Shown here: positions 22,108 through 33,617 of the stretch, piece by piece
Numbering within the stretch: the stretch's first letter is position 1
Layout of the letters: the number at the start of each line of letters is the position of its first letter
Origin: Acytostelium subglobosum LB1
Taxonomy: Eukaryota; Evosea; Eumycetozoa; Acytosteliales; Acytosteliaceae
Direction: 5' to 3'
DNA: 64,000 nt
Assembly (NCBI RefSeq): GCF_000787575.1
Contig: NW_012236525.1
Span: 77,686-141,685, forward strand
The notes under the pieces: generated by a model
What the model saw: only the letters and a program-made list of their open reading frames with translations
What the model was told of the DNA's origin: nothing
Databases searched by the model: none
Program-made: the position numbers and the translations under genes

Positions 22108-25100
22108 ATGAACAATCATAGAAGACTAGGACATGGCCGACAATTGGACCAAGCAATGATTGAAGAGGAGGAGGAGGACAGCGCAGATTTGTACACTTCA
22201 GCGAATCCATTGTTGGTCGGAGTTGGCTATGATCAGCATGAGAGACAACAGGACAGTGAGGCCAATACTGGTGGCGCGATACTCACCGCTGACGACCTGA
22301 ATGCCGACAATAGCGATGATGATGGCAATGGAGGCATTAGACGACAACCCAAGTTGTCATCCCGACGACGACCGTTGCAGGAGCAGCAGACCCTGCTCAC
22401 GCCACCAACCGACTCATACAACAAAGACGATAATGATAATGACAATCACAACGACGACCAAGACAGACATCACCAGCAGATGCGAGACAAACTGCTCACA
22501 CTGCAACAACTACAGAACAAGAAGTACAGCAGCAGCGCACATCATGGTACCACACATGGCGACACCCACATCAACAATAACCTCACATCACAACTCTCAA
22601 GCTCAAGCCAGATATTCACGACGATCCCGCTTCACTCCCCGATGGGCTCGGCGTTCAACCCGACCAGCGACGACGATGGCGGCCCGTCGCCGCAGGTCTT
22701 TGTGCATCCACAGCACTCGTCACAGGTCAACGATAAGTACCTGTCGCTGATGGGTGCCTCCCACAACCAGGTGTTCCGAAAGAAGCAAGCTGCGCTCAAT
22801 CTCAAGAGTGGCCGTCGTTGGCTACTCAAGATAATCCTTTTACAAAGTGTTGGCAACCTCATAAGAGCGCTGCCCATATTCATTCTCGAGAAGTACTACG
22901 TAATGCTTGTAATATTCTTCCAAGGTATGTTTGATTCTTCGGTCCTGGAATGGTTCCAATAATCACACTAACTAACTCCGCACGCTTCCAGCCTTCTTCT
23001 TACTTATTGGATCATATGGAACTAAGAAGTTAAAGAAGTACTTGGTGTTGTTGTATGCCATTGGATGCTTTGGCACGACTATATTGGACTTGATCATCAC
23101 ATTCACTTATGCACACTCACAGAACCATCAGCCATTCAATGAGCGGCAGATCGCCTTCTGGACCTATGCACTGTTTGTAGCATTGCTATGTTGTTTAAAT
23201 ATCATTGGCGGTATATATCTAGGCCTGCGGCTGTTTGTCTCGCTACACACGCTGGAGGACCGCAGCAGCAACACGTTGGTGCTGCTTGCCGCCAGTCTCG
23301 TGGGCTCGTTCGAGTCGTCCGAGGACGACGACCAGAACTCGGGTGTCAAGGCCAACCGCACGGTCATCTTCTACGGCGCCGACGTCGAGAAGGCCATCAA
23401 CGTCACCAAGTCTATCACCGTCACGCTTCCCATCGTCCAGATGATCAAGGACGCGTACCGCAAGGCGGTCGACTCGCTGCCGGCCGTGGGCGCACGCCTG
23501 CAGCCTACCTCGTCTGTGCCGGCCGACTACCAAGCCAACCTGCACCACTTCTCCTCCAACGAGGTGATCACCTCTAAGTACAACGTCGTCACCTTCCTGC
23601 CCAAGGTGATCTTCTTCCAGTTCTCCAGACTGGCCAACCTCTACACACTGTGCATCGTCATCCTGTGTATGTTCTCATTCTCGCCCGTCGGCCCCATCAG
23701 CAGTGTCACCCCGCTGCTCGTCGTCATCTCGGTCAGCTGCTTCAAGGAGCTCGCCGAGGACATCAAGCGACATCGTCAGGACAGAGAGATCAACAATAGA
23801 TCGTGTCTGGTCTATCGCCCACCAGCGATCGAAGGCACCAACGGCACATTCGAAACAATTGCATGGAAGGATATCAAAGTTGGCGATGTGATCAATGTCA
23901 AGAACGGCGACATGTTGCCTGCAGACATCATCTGTTTCTCCACTTCAAGGTATAACGCGTGGCCCTGACCCAGTCAATCACTCGACCTCACTAACACCTC
24001 TCAATCAAACAGACCTGATGGCAGAACATACTTGGAGACAGCTAACCTTGATGGCGAGACTAATCTGAAGCTCAAGACTAATGTATCAAAGACGAATTGG
24101 ATCAAATCACCAGCGGACTTGGACAGGTTTGCATGCAAGGTCGATTATGAAGGACCAAACAATGATATTTATGGCTTCGAGGGCGTGCTCACCATTCTAA
24201 AGGGCATGGAGCACGTGACGCTGGGCGTATCCAGCATGATTGGTCAGACAAACTACGTGCCCATCACCATCGAGTCGCTGCTGCTGCGTGGCACCAAGCT
24301 CAGGAACACCGACTGGGTGATCGGCATCGTCACATACACTGGTCTCGACACAAAGGTTGAGCGCAACAGCACCAAGAGCAGCCAGAAGAGGAGCTCAGTA
24401 GAGCGTGGCGTCAACAACAAGCTGATGCTACTCTTCTTCCTGCAGACCATCATTTGCATCATCTGCTCGATCGGACACAACAGATGGCACCTGGACGACG
24501 AGGACCAATTCACAGCCTGGTACCTTGGCCAGCCTCAGAAGGACTTTATCTACGTCAGCTACATCATCTTGTACAACACGCTCATTCCCCTATCGATGTA
24601 CGTCTCGATGGAGGTCATTCGCATGACCAACGCACTCTTTATCGACTCAGACATGGAAATGTACGACGAGAAGACCGACACACCGGCCCAGACGCGAAAC
24701 ACAAACATCAACGAGGAGCTGGGTCAGGTGCAGTACCTCTTCTCCGACAAGACTGGCACACTCACATGCAACGAGATGGTTTTCAATCGCTGCACGATCG
24801 GCGGCACCATCTATGGGCCCGATGCGGATATCACCATGCGCCTCAACAGCGACCTCAACCACGACGATCCCTCGTCACCCCGCTCGACCTATGTGCGCGA
24901 GTATCTCACCTGTCTGGCCGTGTGCAACACGGTCGTCATTGACAAGACCAAGGAGGGCGCTGACCTCAACTACAACCCCAAGCTGCATCCCAAGTACCAG
25001 GCAGCGTCGCCCGATGAGGAGGCGCTGGTCATTGCCGCCGCCAAGTTTGGCTTTGTGCTCAAGTCGCGTGAAGACAACATCGCCACGATCAGCGTACACG

Positions 25101-26911
25101 GACGTGAGGAGCGCTACGAGGTGCTCAACGTGCTCGAGTTCAACAGTTACCGCAAGAGAATGTCTGTGATTGTTCGCACCGAAAGCGGACAGATCAGACT
25201 CTACTGCAAGGGAGCTGATTCGATGATCATGGATCGTTCGGAGCGCGTGTCGCCCTTCCAGTCCATCGACATTCACAAGGTGACCGAGGCACACATTGGC
25301 CAGTTCGCCTCCAATGGTCTGCGAACATTGTGCATGTCCATGGCGATTCTGGATCCCGAGTACTACCTGCAGTGGAACCGCAAGTTTGAAGAGGCATCCG
25401 TGTCGCTTGTACGCCGTGCCGAGATGATGGATCAGGCAGCCGAGCTCATTGAGAAGAACATGGTGCTGCTCGGTGCCAGTGGCATTGAGGACCGTCTTCA
25501 GGACCACGTGCCCGAGACCATCCAATCGCTGAGAGAGGCTGGTATCAAGGTGTGGGTGCTCACAGGCGATAAGCAAGAGACTGCAATCTCCATCGCCACC
25601 GCCTCATCCGTCATTCACAATGGCATGGAGTTGATTGTGCTCAACGAGAACACAAAGGAGGACCTTCTGAAGCGATTGCTGCAACTGGTCAATCAAAACA
25701 GGATAGAGAGTTTTAATGACAGCAGACGATGGGGACCAAACATCCTCGGCAAGATGGCGTCAGCCCTCAACCTCGACCCGTCGGACGCTCCACTCATCCT
25801 CAACAGGACAGGCGATATGCAGGTGCAGATGGCAATCGTAATCGATGGATCAACACTCACATTGGCACTAGACAAGGACCTGCGATACCACTTCCTGCAG
25901 GTCGCCAAGACATGCGAGTCTGTCGTTTGTTGTCGTTGCTCGCCATCACAGAAGGCCAAGGTGGTCAAGCTCATCGCCGAACGATCGTTCCTCTTTGGCG
26001 ACGGCGCCATCACAATGGCAATTGGTGACGGTGCAAACGACGTGCCAATGATCCTCAAGGCACACATTGGTGTTGGCATTTCGGGTCGCGAGGGCATGCA
26101 AGCTGTGCTCGCGAGTGACTTTGCCATTGCCAACTTCCACATGCTCCGTCGACTCTTGCTCGTACATGGCAACAGGAGCTACAAGAGAATCACCAAGCTC
26201 ATCCTCTACTCATTCTCAAAGAATGTGGCACTATCGATCTCACAGTTCTGGTTCGGCTTCTTCTCAGCATTCAGTGGACAGATGATCTACTTTGACTTCC
26301 TGTTCACTTTGTACAACGCACTGTTCACCTCCCTGCCCGTGCTTTCGCTCGGCACGTTCGACCAGGACGTCAAGGAAGAGGACCTACTCTCCCAGCCCCA
26401 CCACTACCGCACGTGCCAAGCCAACAAGCCGTTCTCAATGTCAACGTTCATCTACTGGATCTTCCTGGGCATGTGGCAATCAGGCGTCATCTTCTTTGTC
26501 ACATTCTTTGTTCTGCAGTCCTCGACGATGGAGGGCGGCAAGACCCTTGGACTGTGGTCGATCGGCACGGCCGCCTACCTCTATCTAATATTAACGACCA
26601 ACATCCAGGTGAGCGCCATCACCAGCTATTGGACCATTCAGAACGTGGCGACGGTCATTTTCAGTGTGGTCGGCTCAATCCTCTTTGTCGTGCTCTACAG
26701 TCTGGTTTACTGGGTGGAGCCTCAGGCGCAGGACATCATCTTTGAACTTTTCACCGTACCAGCGTTCTGGCTACTCTACATCATTGTGCCTGCCATCTCC
26801 TTCCTGCCCTACGCCATTGTCACGATCAATGGCTGGATGTTCTCCAAGCGAGGCGAGGACTATTATAGCCAGAAGGAGGGCTTTATCCAGCTGGAAGACA
26901 TAAAGAAATAA
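22108..26911 (+). CDS. P4-type ATPase (phospholipid flippase) with extra N-terminal membrane module, 1557 aa
   Basis: Three exons: 22108..22924, 22992..23949, 24013..26911. Residues 1-240 are disordered, rich in Asp, Gln, Ser and His. Residues about 240-360 contain roughly four hydrophobic segments not found in ordinary flippases. The P4 core begins near residue 461 (NEVITSKYNVVTFLPKVIFF). Motifs: DGETNLK at 605-611 (P4 version of the actuator TGES), DKTGTLT with phospho-acceptor Asp837, TGDKQETA near 1108, GDGANDVPM near 1263, and LVHGNRSYKR before the C-terminal membrane helices. All catalytic motifs are intact. P4-ATPases flip aminophospholipids to the cytosolic leaflet at plasma membrane, Golgi or endosomes, usually with a CDC50 partner, which is not in this window. 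Confidence 0.95.
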
Positions 26912-27154
26912 ACTCAAGTTAAGTCAACTGACAATCCCCCTCAATCCCAACTAACTACCAAGAATAAGAAGTATATTAGTGACACATGACGCCTCTTTAC
27001 CTCAACTAACATCTTGCACGTCGCGCGGCATTGTCCATAGCCGCATCCTTTAGTCCTGTGTTTGACGCTTTTTTGCAACATTCCAGGGCCAGTGGTTCTC
27101 ACAGAACTATTCTGATCAGAGTTACAATTTCAATCAAAGTTGTATTAACTTAAA
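26912..27154. other. Short intergenic region
   Basis: 3' flank of the flippase and 5' flank of the next small gene. No structure of note. Confidence 0.4.
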
Positions 27155-27618
27155 ATGTCAAAGAGGAAAGACATAGATGGTGAAGACAATCCTCAGGAGG
27201 TTAAGCGCACTTCGAAAAGATCAAGAAGACCTCACAAAGCTATTGAATGGTTCGCATTTGCTAGGTTGATCAACGACCATTTTCAATTCAGAGAGATCGA
27301 TGATGGTTTCACTGGAACCAACAGAATGGAGGTTGAACATCTGATTGCTCAACATTTCCCAAACTTCACCTGCCGACAGTACATGGGTTGGTTCTCAACT
27401 TCATTTAATTCCAATTTCAGGATGTCTAAAGATAATTGCAATACTATCCATTGGAGGTACGTATGTTGTAGCTATGTTACTTTCGGCAAGTGACACAATG
27501 CTAACACCACAGTAGCAGCAGTAACAATATAGGTTGTGCTGTCTGTATACAACGCCCAGACAGGCATCACCTGATGATCAGGTATTCCTGCTCTCTGTCT
27601 GGACAACATTTATTGTGA
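27155..27618 (+). CDS. Small basic protein of unknown function, about 135 aa
   Basis: Two predicted exons, 27155..27456 and 27513..27618, using a GTACGT donor and a CACCACAG acceptor. The first exon is convincing. It has a basic stretch (MSKRKD, then KRTSKRSRRPHK) that fits a nuclear localisation signal, followed by a compact segment with WFAFARLIND, IAQHFPNFTCRQYMGWFSTS and NTIHW. No family is recognised; the Trp/Phe pattern could belong to a small DNA-binding domain. The second exon is doubtful because it overlaps a long inverted repeat (27556-27602) and encodes a Ser/Cys/His-rich end. Without splicing the frame ends at 27493 (112 aa). Confidence 0.45.
27556..27602. repeat. Nested inverted repeat (cruciform-type)
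   Basis: Outer arms CCAGACAG (27556-27563) and CTGTCTGG (27595-27602) enclose inner arms ACCTGA (27569-27574) and TCAGGT (27578-27583). CAGG and CCTG give additional pairing between them. It may form an RNA hairpin at the 3' end of the small gene or mark a tiny mobile element remnant. Confidence 0.6.
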
Positions 27619-27838
27619 ATGGACTTAAGTAAGTTGTTGTTTGATGGTGTGTTTGTATATGTGAGTGGACAGTTGAAGGAATGAATCCAATAAGTTAATT
27701 GGCTGTGCATCTTTGAATGGAAGAAGAAATAATTAGAGAATGTGTTGGAGTGATGGAGTGGAGTGGAATGGAATGGATCAAGGTTGTTGGCTGTCCATTC
27801 CGGATGTGATTAAATCAAATCAATTTGATTGATGGTCC

Positions 27839-29185
27839 TCATGAGCTCTGGCTGTTTAACAAATGACCAAAGGACATTGGCTTCATCGTGTTGGTGTCTG
27901 GAACGATGGGGGAGTTGTCTTTTCCCCTGCTGCCAAATAGTGAATGATTGCCCATTGAGGAGGAAGAGGAGGATGACGACAAGGATGGCGACGAGGTGAG
28001 GTTATTGAAGTTGTTAAAGGAGGAGGATGTGTTATTGCCGCCGTTGTTGTTGTGTGGATTGAATTGGAAGAATTCTGATGACGCTTGCATAAGAAGGTTG
28101 GTGTTGACCTGAATCTTGGGGAGGGTGGTATTGCTCTTCGTGTTGATGTTGTTGTTGTGGATATGGTAGTTGGTCCAACTATTGTTATGGATGGTCTTGG
28201 GGCTGTTGGTGCCTTGGATGGCGTCGTGGCGTCTGGCTATCGACTCCTCCTTGGCTCTCAGTTCCCTCTCCAACTGGTCCAACTGAACGCTCCAGGCCTC
28301 CATCTCAGCATGGCGCTTCTTCAGTCTCTTGGTCTCTTGGTGTTGCTGGATCTTCTTGTAGTCCAGCAACTGTTGTTGACGCTCAACCTTCTCCAGCTCG
28401 ATGTTCTGTGCACGTTTCCTCAATGACAGGTCTTGGTCTCCGTGTGCGAGACACTCCTTCTCAACCTCCTTACCCAGGAGCAGGAGAAGAGAGGTGTCAA
28501 TGGATGATGACGAAGATGATCCGTCCAGGGATGTGGTGGCAGGGCTGGATGACATGTGGGATAAACGTGGCGAGCCTGTGGGACTGGGGACAAATGCATT
28601 GGGGGAGCTGTTGTCCGATGATGACAAGTCAGGCGACTTCCTCTTGCTTGGTCCTCTGTTGTTGAGTTGTTCCAACTCAAGTTTAGAGATTGCTGCAAAC
28701 ATATTTAAGTTAGGCTTGGGAGGGGAGGCACCGGTTGGGACCTCAAAGTTGCCAATTGGTGACAGAGGACCCTCTGGCGAGGCGGACATTGGGCTCATTT
28801 GCTCAGAGGCAGCAGCCGCAGCAGCATGCTGCTTTGGCAGATCAATCAGTTGCTCAAGCAAACCATTCCTCTTGGCCGAGGGCAGCAGATTGGACAACTG
28901 CAGTAACAATGATTTGTTGTTAAAGTATGACTTGCACTCTGAGCATCCGACGGTGAAGCGGTCTTGGACGGGTGGGTGTGACCCCAGGGGATGCGAGATG
29001 CGGCCCTCACAGTTGTCCGGGCACGCTTGGTGGCGCTTGTGGTGGAATCCACATGACACTCTTCTCTTGTTTGTTCGCTTGTCCTTGGTACTTGAGTTGG
29101 AGTTGGAGTTGGACTGTTGTTGTTGCTGCTGGATGAGCATTATGGGTGATGAAGGCTGTTGCTGGCAGAGTTGGCTGGCAGACAT
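27839..29185 (-). CDS. Cys/His-motif protein with coiled coil, possible nuclear regulator, 448 aa
   Basis: A single exon. After a Gln/Ser/Asn-rich start and a basic patch (KDKRTNKRR), residues 45-59 carry Cys45, His48, His49, His52, Cys55 and Cys59 (CGFHHKRHQACPDNC). A second pair follows at Cys81 and Cys84 (CSECKSYF). The first motif resembles the zinc-binding block of plant LOB proteins (C-x2-C-x6-C-x3-C) only loosely. A Ser/Pro-rich middle is followed by a clear coiled coil (about 238-325, rich in Glu, Lys, Gln and Leu) and an Asn/Ser-rich tail. The layout fits a sequence-specific or chromatin regulator, but that is inference. The 3' end faces the small basic protein gene. Confidence 0.8.
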   Translation of the reverse strand: MSASQLCQQQPSSPIMLIQQQQQQSNSNSNSSTKDKRTNKRRVSCGFHHKRHQACPDNCEGRISHPLGSHPPVQDRFTVGCSECKSYFNNKSLLLQLSNLLPSAKRNGLLEQLIDLPKQHAAAAAASEQMSPMSASPEGPLSPIGNFEVPTGASPPKPNLNMFAAISKLELEQLNNRGPSKRKSPDLSSSDNSSPNAFVPSPTGSPRLSHMSSSPATTSLDGSSSSSSIDTSLLLLLGKEVEKECLAHGDQDLSLRKRAQNIELEKVERQQQLLDYKKIQQHQETKRLKKRHAEMEAWSVQLDQLERELRAKEESIARRHDAIQGTNSPKTIHNNSWTNYHIHNNNINTKSNTTLPKIQVNTNLLMQASSEFFQFNPHNNNGGNNTSSSFNNFNNLTSSPSLSSSSSSSSMGNHSLFGSRGKDNSPIVPDTNTMKPMSFGHLLNSQSS

Positions 29186-32100
29186 TGTTATGTGTATTTA
29201 CAATTCAAATTGGTACTTGGTAGGAGCACTGGAAAAATAATAATATATGTTAGAATTATATATAATATTAATTATTATATTTCAATTTGATGGATGGGAC
29301 AATAATTAATTAATTATTAATTATAGTAATAAAATATAAATATATGTATATACAAGAGTGACGTTTAGAAAGTTGTTGTCCAAAGTGATAAGAATATACA
29401 GAGAGTCGAGTGTATCGATGAGTAATGGGCTTATTATCAATGGGGAGTTAAACAGGATGTTTAGCAACGCGGAGTCGGGGTTGGATGATTAATGTTGGAA
29501 AGCCTTCAGGTTTGAGTGATGGGAATGGTAACAATTATAGGGTTGTGTTGTTGATGTCGAGGAGTATGGAGGCGATGGCAGTGGCAGTGGCCGTGGTGAT
29601 GGTGATGAGGGCAGGGCCGATGCACAGGTTGCAACACACGTGTGTGGGTGTGGATTGATGGTTGGTTTGATGGCTGAAAGAAAGTGATTGATTGATTGAT
29701 TGATTGATTGAATATTGTATGAATGACTACTACTGATTGATTGAGGCTTGGTTGGGGCTTGGGCTTTTTAAGGCCTTAGTTACTGTGTTGATTATGTGTG
29801 TGTGTGCGTGTGTTATGTGATTGAGTGAAGGTGGAGGGGTGTTCTTTAACTCTGCAGAGAGTGTTGTTATGTGTGTGTTCGTTGGAGTTTGTTTGTGTGT
29901 GTGTGAACGATGGAAGGGCTAAAGATAAGTGTGTGTTTGATTGGCTGTTTACAACTACTGCAGAGACTGATGATGTTTAAGGTATATGCTCTATGTATGT
30001 AGTATACTACTAATGGATGTGACAGAGAGATAGTGTGTGTGTGAAACAATCGTGATTGAAGGAAATGGTAAAGGGTGAGATAACTCTTCCTTCCATAAGA
30101 TGTCACACTTGGTCAGGTGTGTGATCTAGGTGATTCATAGGAGGTGGCATTTAACTGCCCAGGAGCAGGGTGGGGGCGGGAGGACCGGTCGAGATCCAAC
30201 AAGGATCAGGCAAGACACTTGTCTTCCCTTCTAAACGACTCTTATTGTCGAGCTAACCTCCCTCGCACCCCACGAAAAGGGGGACCAAAAACTGACAAAA
30301 CACGCATACTTTGCGGCTTTTGTTCCTTGTTTGACTTAAACAAATCGTGAGTGTGGGGGTTGCAACCACTTTGGCACTATTAATGGCAGCGTCGTGCGCT
30401 GGCTGATTGACCGACAGACAGATCCGGGGAGAGTGGTGGTCTCCGACGAACAGCAGACACCTCCTGTTAATACTGGTTAAGGAGGAGCTTTGCTAGCGGA
30501 TGTTGGAAACGTTATCCATCAACTGTTCTTTAAAGGAAACATGATGGCAACAACAATAATATATGGATTGATAGATGGACGAATGGATGGATATATTGAT
30601 GGATGGTTGGATAGATGGATGGATGGACTTGGTCGACCGCTGTCCACTCTGGTATATGCGCGCGACGATTGGTCAGACAAGATGTTCCAACAGGTTTCGT
30701 ACCTCTGGCATATCTGACTATTTTTCGCGAGGATACAAGACGTTTGGATAAATTGCAAGATAAAATTATAACACAACGAACAACATCCTTTGTGAAATAT
30801 GGAATGATTGAATGAGAGTGAGGTGAGTGAGGTGAGTGATGGATAGAGTGAGGTGAGTGAATGATGAGATGAGATAATGCCGAAGGTACCTGGGAGTTTC
30901 GTTAAGAAAACACCTGGATATATTATTGATTGATTGATGTTGAATAAAAGAATAAATAAACGGATGTCGTGAGATAGATACCTTTGAAGGAAGTTGATGA
31001 TTAAGATTGAGTAGGCAAATGGCGAATCAAGACTAGCCGAGTCTTTAAGATGATGTATCTTTGAATGTCGGGTCTTTGAGGCTCACTCATATCAATTTCG
31101 ATCAAATTGGTCAAAATTAATTAAATAAAGAAGATTCATCTTATCTATGTAAAGGAGTGTGTTCTGGAGGCTTTGAGGGAAGACTTGGAATCCATGTCCT
31201 TGTGAAGATGGCCTCGACTATGTGGATGGGTCCTTGTCAACACTTCCCCTGCAAAGGTCAACCCAAACTTGGTGCAGGGGGTTGACTCAGATTTGCAGTG
31301 TTTCCGTCCCGCACTGCCTAGACACCTGATGTGGACTCACTGACTGATTGGGGTAGCGCAGGGATCGGCGTGCTCCTGTTGGAGCACCGAGCCTGATTAG
31401 TCATCTACCACTCAACTGTTGCTAAAGCACACTCTGGTAGGATATGATAGGATACCTGTTTTCCCACCTTAAGTGGGCCTTCTAAGGTGAAAGATATTTT
31501 TGATTTGTTGTTGGTCCAAGGATCATGACTTTGTGCCCCGACGATGGACGCGCCAACAATAGAGTCATCGTTACATACCTACATACATACTAGTGTGGGT
31601 TGTTGTCTTTTCAAACAACCTACACTCTTGAGATGGATTGGTGGATATTATTGAAAACAAACGAAGGATGACGACCAAAGATGTTGGTTCATCAATCCAC
31701 CTCTCTTGGCTCCACCACTCTACTTCTTTAATTAATGAAGTAGGGCTGCAAACAACAACTTTAATGGGCACTCGATTGTAGCATCCCATCATGAAGCCAT
31801 TCGCCCTTATGGAGTACCATTGGTAATGCCTATACCGGTTTGTTTCCATTTCCTTCAACATTGGTCCTACCTCACCAATCATGATTGATAGCTGATGGTG
31901 CTGTTTATGTAACCTCCCACGGTTAGCACCCACATTGGACAGATACTGGATCTCGCTACTTTTTTTTTCGTTTCATCATATGACGATCTTTGCATCTTCA
32001 TCATGACCTAGATATTTTAATCTCATTGACCTTGGTCTTGGACGTGGTCGTGGTCCAATCCAAACGATATTAACAAACTCGTTATGGTCCAATAATATTC

Positions 32101-32732
32101 AATAATAACAAAGAAGTAGTAATAACTATGCAGAAGAACCAATTGATGGTTCTGATCATGGTACATACTTAATTATTTTATGTGTTATATAACATAATAG
32201 TCTGACTATCACATAATTATGTGGGAGTGTGTGGTGGATGATGGAAGTGGGGAAACGATAAACTAGAGTGTTAATTATGTGATTGTTTGATTGTTGTTGT
32301 CAAGTGTGTGAAGTGCGATGTGATGTGTCTGACACTTCATCATTCAGTCAACACCACATTTAAGTGATGTTGATTGCAATTAACAGACTATTACCTTGTT
32401 AAGTATGTTGTAGTCTATCTCTTGTCATCCAACATTAACAAATATATAATCAATCCTTTAATTATTGGGACAAGACATATAATGAATGACATTTGACACA
32501 TCATACCCTTCTATCTATCCATGTCCAAGTGTGGATGGCTAGGGTAGGTATGGTACATACTTAAAAAACACAACAGTGATATTAATGTTGTTTGATTGAA
32601 GGATTAGGTGAGTATTGATGAACTGATACTTGCCTTATTAACATTATCTCAATCTCCGATATCTTGGCATTAATTACCTATATTTATTTATTAATACTTT
32701 GATATATATATATATATTTATAAATTATAACA
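29186..32732. other. Gene-poor 3.5-kb region with GC-richer unique islands
   Basis: No gene could be established. Two islands differ from the repetitive surroundings: about 30130-30480 and about 31180-31560. The second contains several mutually complementary segments and may be a structured RNA (see findings). A minus-strand open frame at 31571-31933 (about 120 codons, no ATG) has protein-like composition but no recognised family. The rest is TGATTG/TGAATG repeats, GT-rich microsatellites (29790-30060) and AT-rich DNA before the next gene. Confidence 0.45.
31246..31489. ncRNA. Candidate structured RNA region with competing helices
   Basis: Segments CCCCTGCA (31246-31253) and TGCAGGGG (31273-31280) are complementary, as are GTCAACC (31257-31263) and GGTTGAC (31280-31286); the pairs interleave. 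Next comes a strong hairpin GTGCTCC-TGTT-GGAGCAC (31370-31387). Then CCCAC/GTGGG (31463-31477) competes with CACCTTA/TAAGGTG (31465-31471 with 31483-31489). No known RNA family (SRP, RNase P, U1-U6, U3) was recognised. Strand and ends are unknown. The case rests only on complementarity in a non-coding, GC-richer stretch. Confidence 0.25.
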
Positions 32733-33387
32733 ATGATGTATAAGTTAAACATTATAACTCTGTTCCTACTCTTCACTACCTTTGGTTTGTTAATAGTATC
32801 ATTTTCCAGTAAGTCACTAGTGATGTTCATTCATTCATTTACAAGAAGAAGAAGTTACTAATATAACAAATATTGTAGCATATTGGTTCAAGGTCACTGA
32901 TGTTGAAGGTGAGACAACATATTATAAATCAGATAGGATTACAAAGACACAGCCAGGTGGATATACTACTGATCTATGGGGTAGTGCCGATACAAGCAAC
33001 TTCCATTTGATATTCCAAGTGTCAGTGGCACTGGCTATAATTGCATGGATATTCTGTATATTCTCAATTATAATGGTATTGTTGGGTACACTTGGCATTT
33101 GGCACAGAGTCAGTTGGTCACCTGTTAGGTTCATTACAAGATTCAGTCCAGTACCAGTGTTTGCCTTGTCTTTGGCTGGCTTTGCCATCTTTGTTGCATT
33201 GCCTAGTGCCATTACTAAGGATTGTGAGTCCTCCGAGAGCAGTTGCAGTGATCCAGCGATTACAAAGATTATGGGATCAAATGATACCATTGCTTGGAGT
33301 CCAATCGAGGGCTGGGCATGTCTAGTGGTAGCGTCTGCCGTCGCTCTGGCAGCATCAATCGTCTCAATAGTTGGAGGAAGGTACTAG
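32733..33387 (+). CDS. Four-transmembrane-helix protein, unknown function, 194 aa
   Basis: Two exons, 32733..32808 and 32879..33387, joined in phase 1. Hydrophobic segments lie at about residues 5-25 (LNIITLFLLFTTFGLLIVSF), 65-95 (VALAIIAWIFCIFSIIMVLL), 115-135 (VFALSLAGFAIFVALPSAIT) and 165-190 (CLVVASAVALAASIVSIVGG). A loop with two cysteines (CESSESSC) lies between helices 3 and 4. The tetraspan layout with a long first loop recalls the claudin/PMP22 fold, but the family's W-GLW-C-C motif is not present. Such proteins are common in dictyostelid genomes and mostly uncharacterised. The gene converges with the ABCC gene, with about 80 bases between the stops. Confidence 0.85.
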
Positions 33388-33468
33388 TCTCTCATTCAAT
33401 CACATTCATTCACTTATTCAATAAATAACAAGATATACTTGTTGCAGGTGTATTTATTAAGTCAACCT

Positions 33469-33586
33469 CTAGAGTTGTGGCTCATCATTGCTTGTGGAAG
33501 TCGATGATGATGATGTCGATGTCGGAGTGGAGGACGATGAAGACGTGTCGATGTCTTCAGCTCCACCAGTTTGTGGCGTAGTTTGG

Positions 33587-33617
<31 letters not shown>

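Noticed and set aside
31246-31286. H-type pseudoknot
   Set aside because: Both stems cannot form together at full length because no bases remain to bridge the second groove; the helices are better seen as alternatives.
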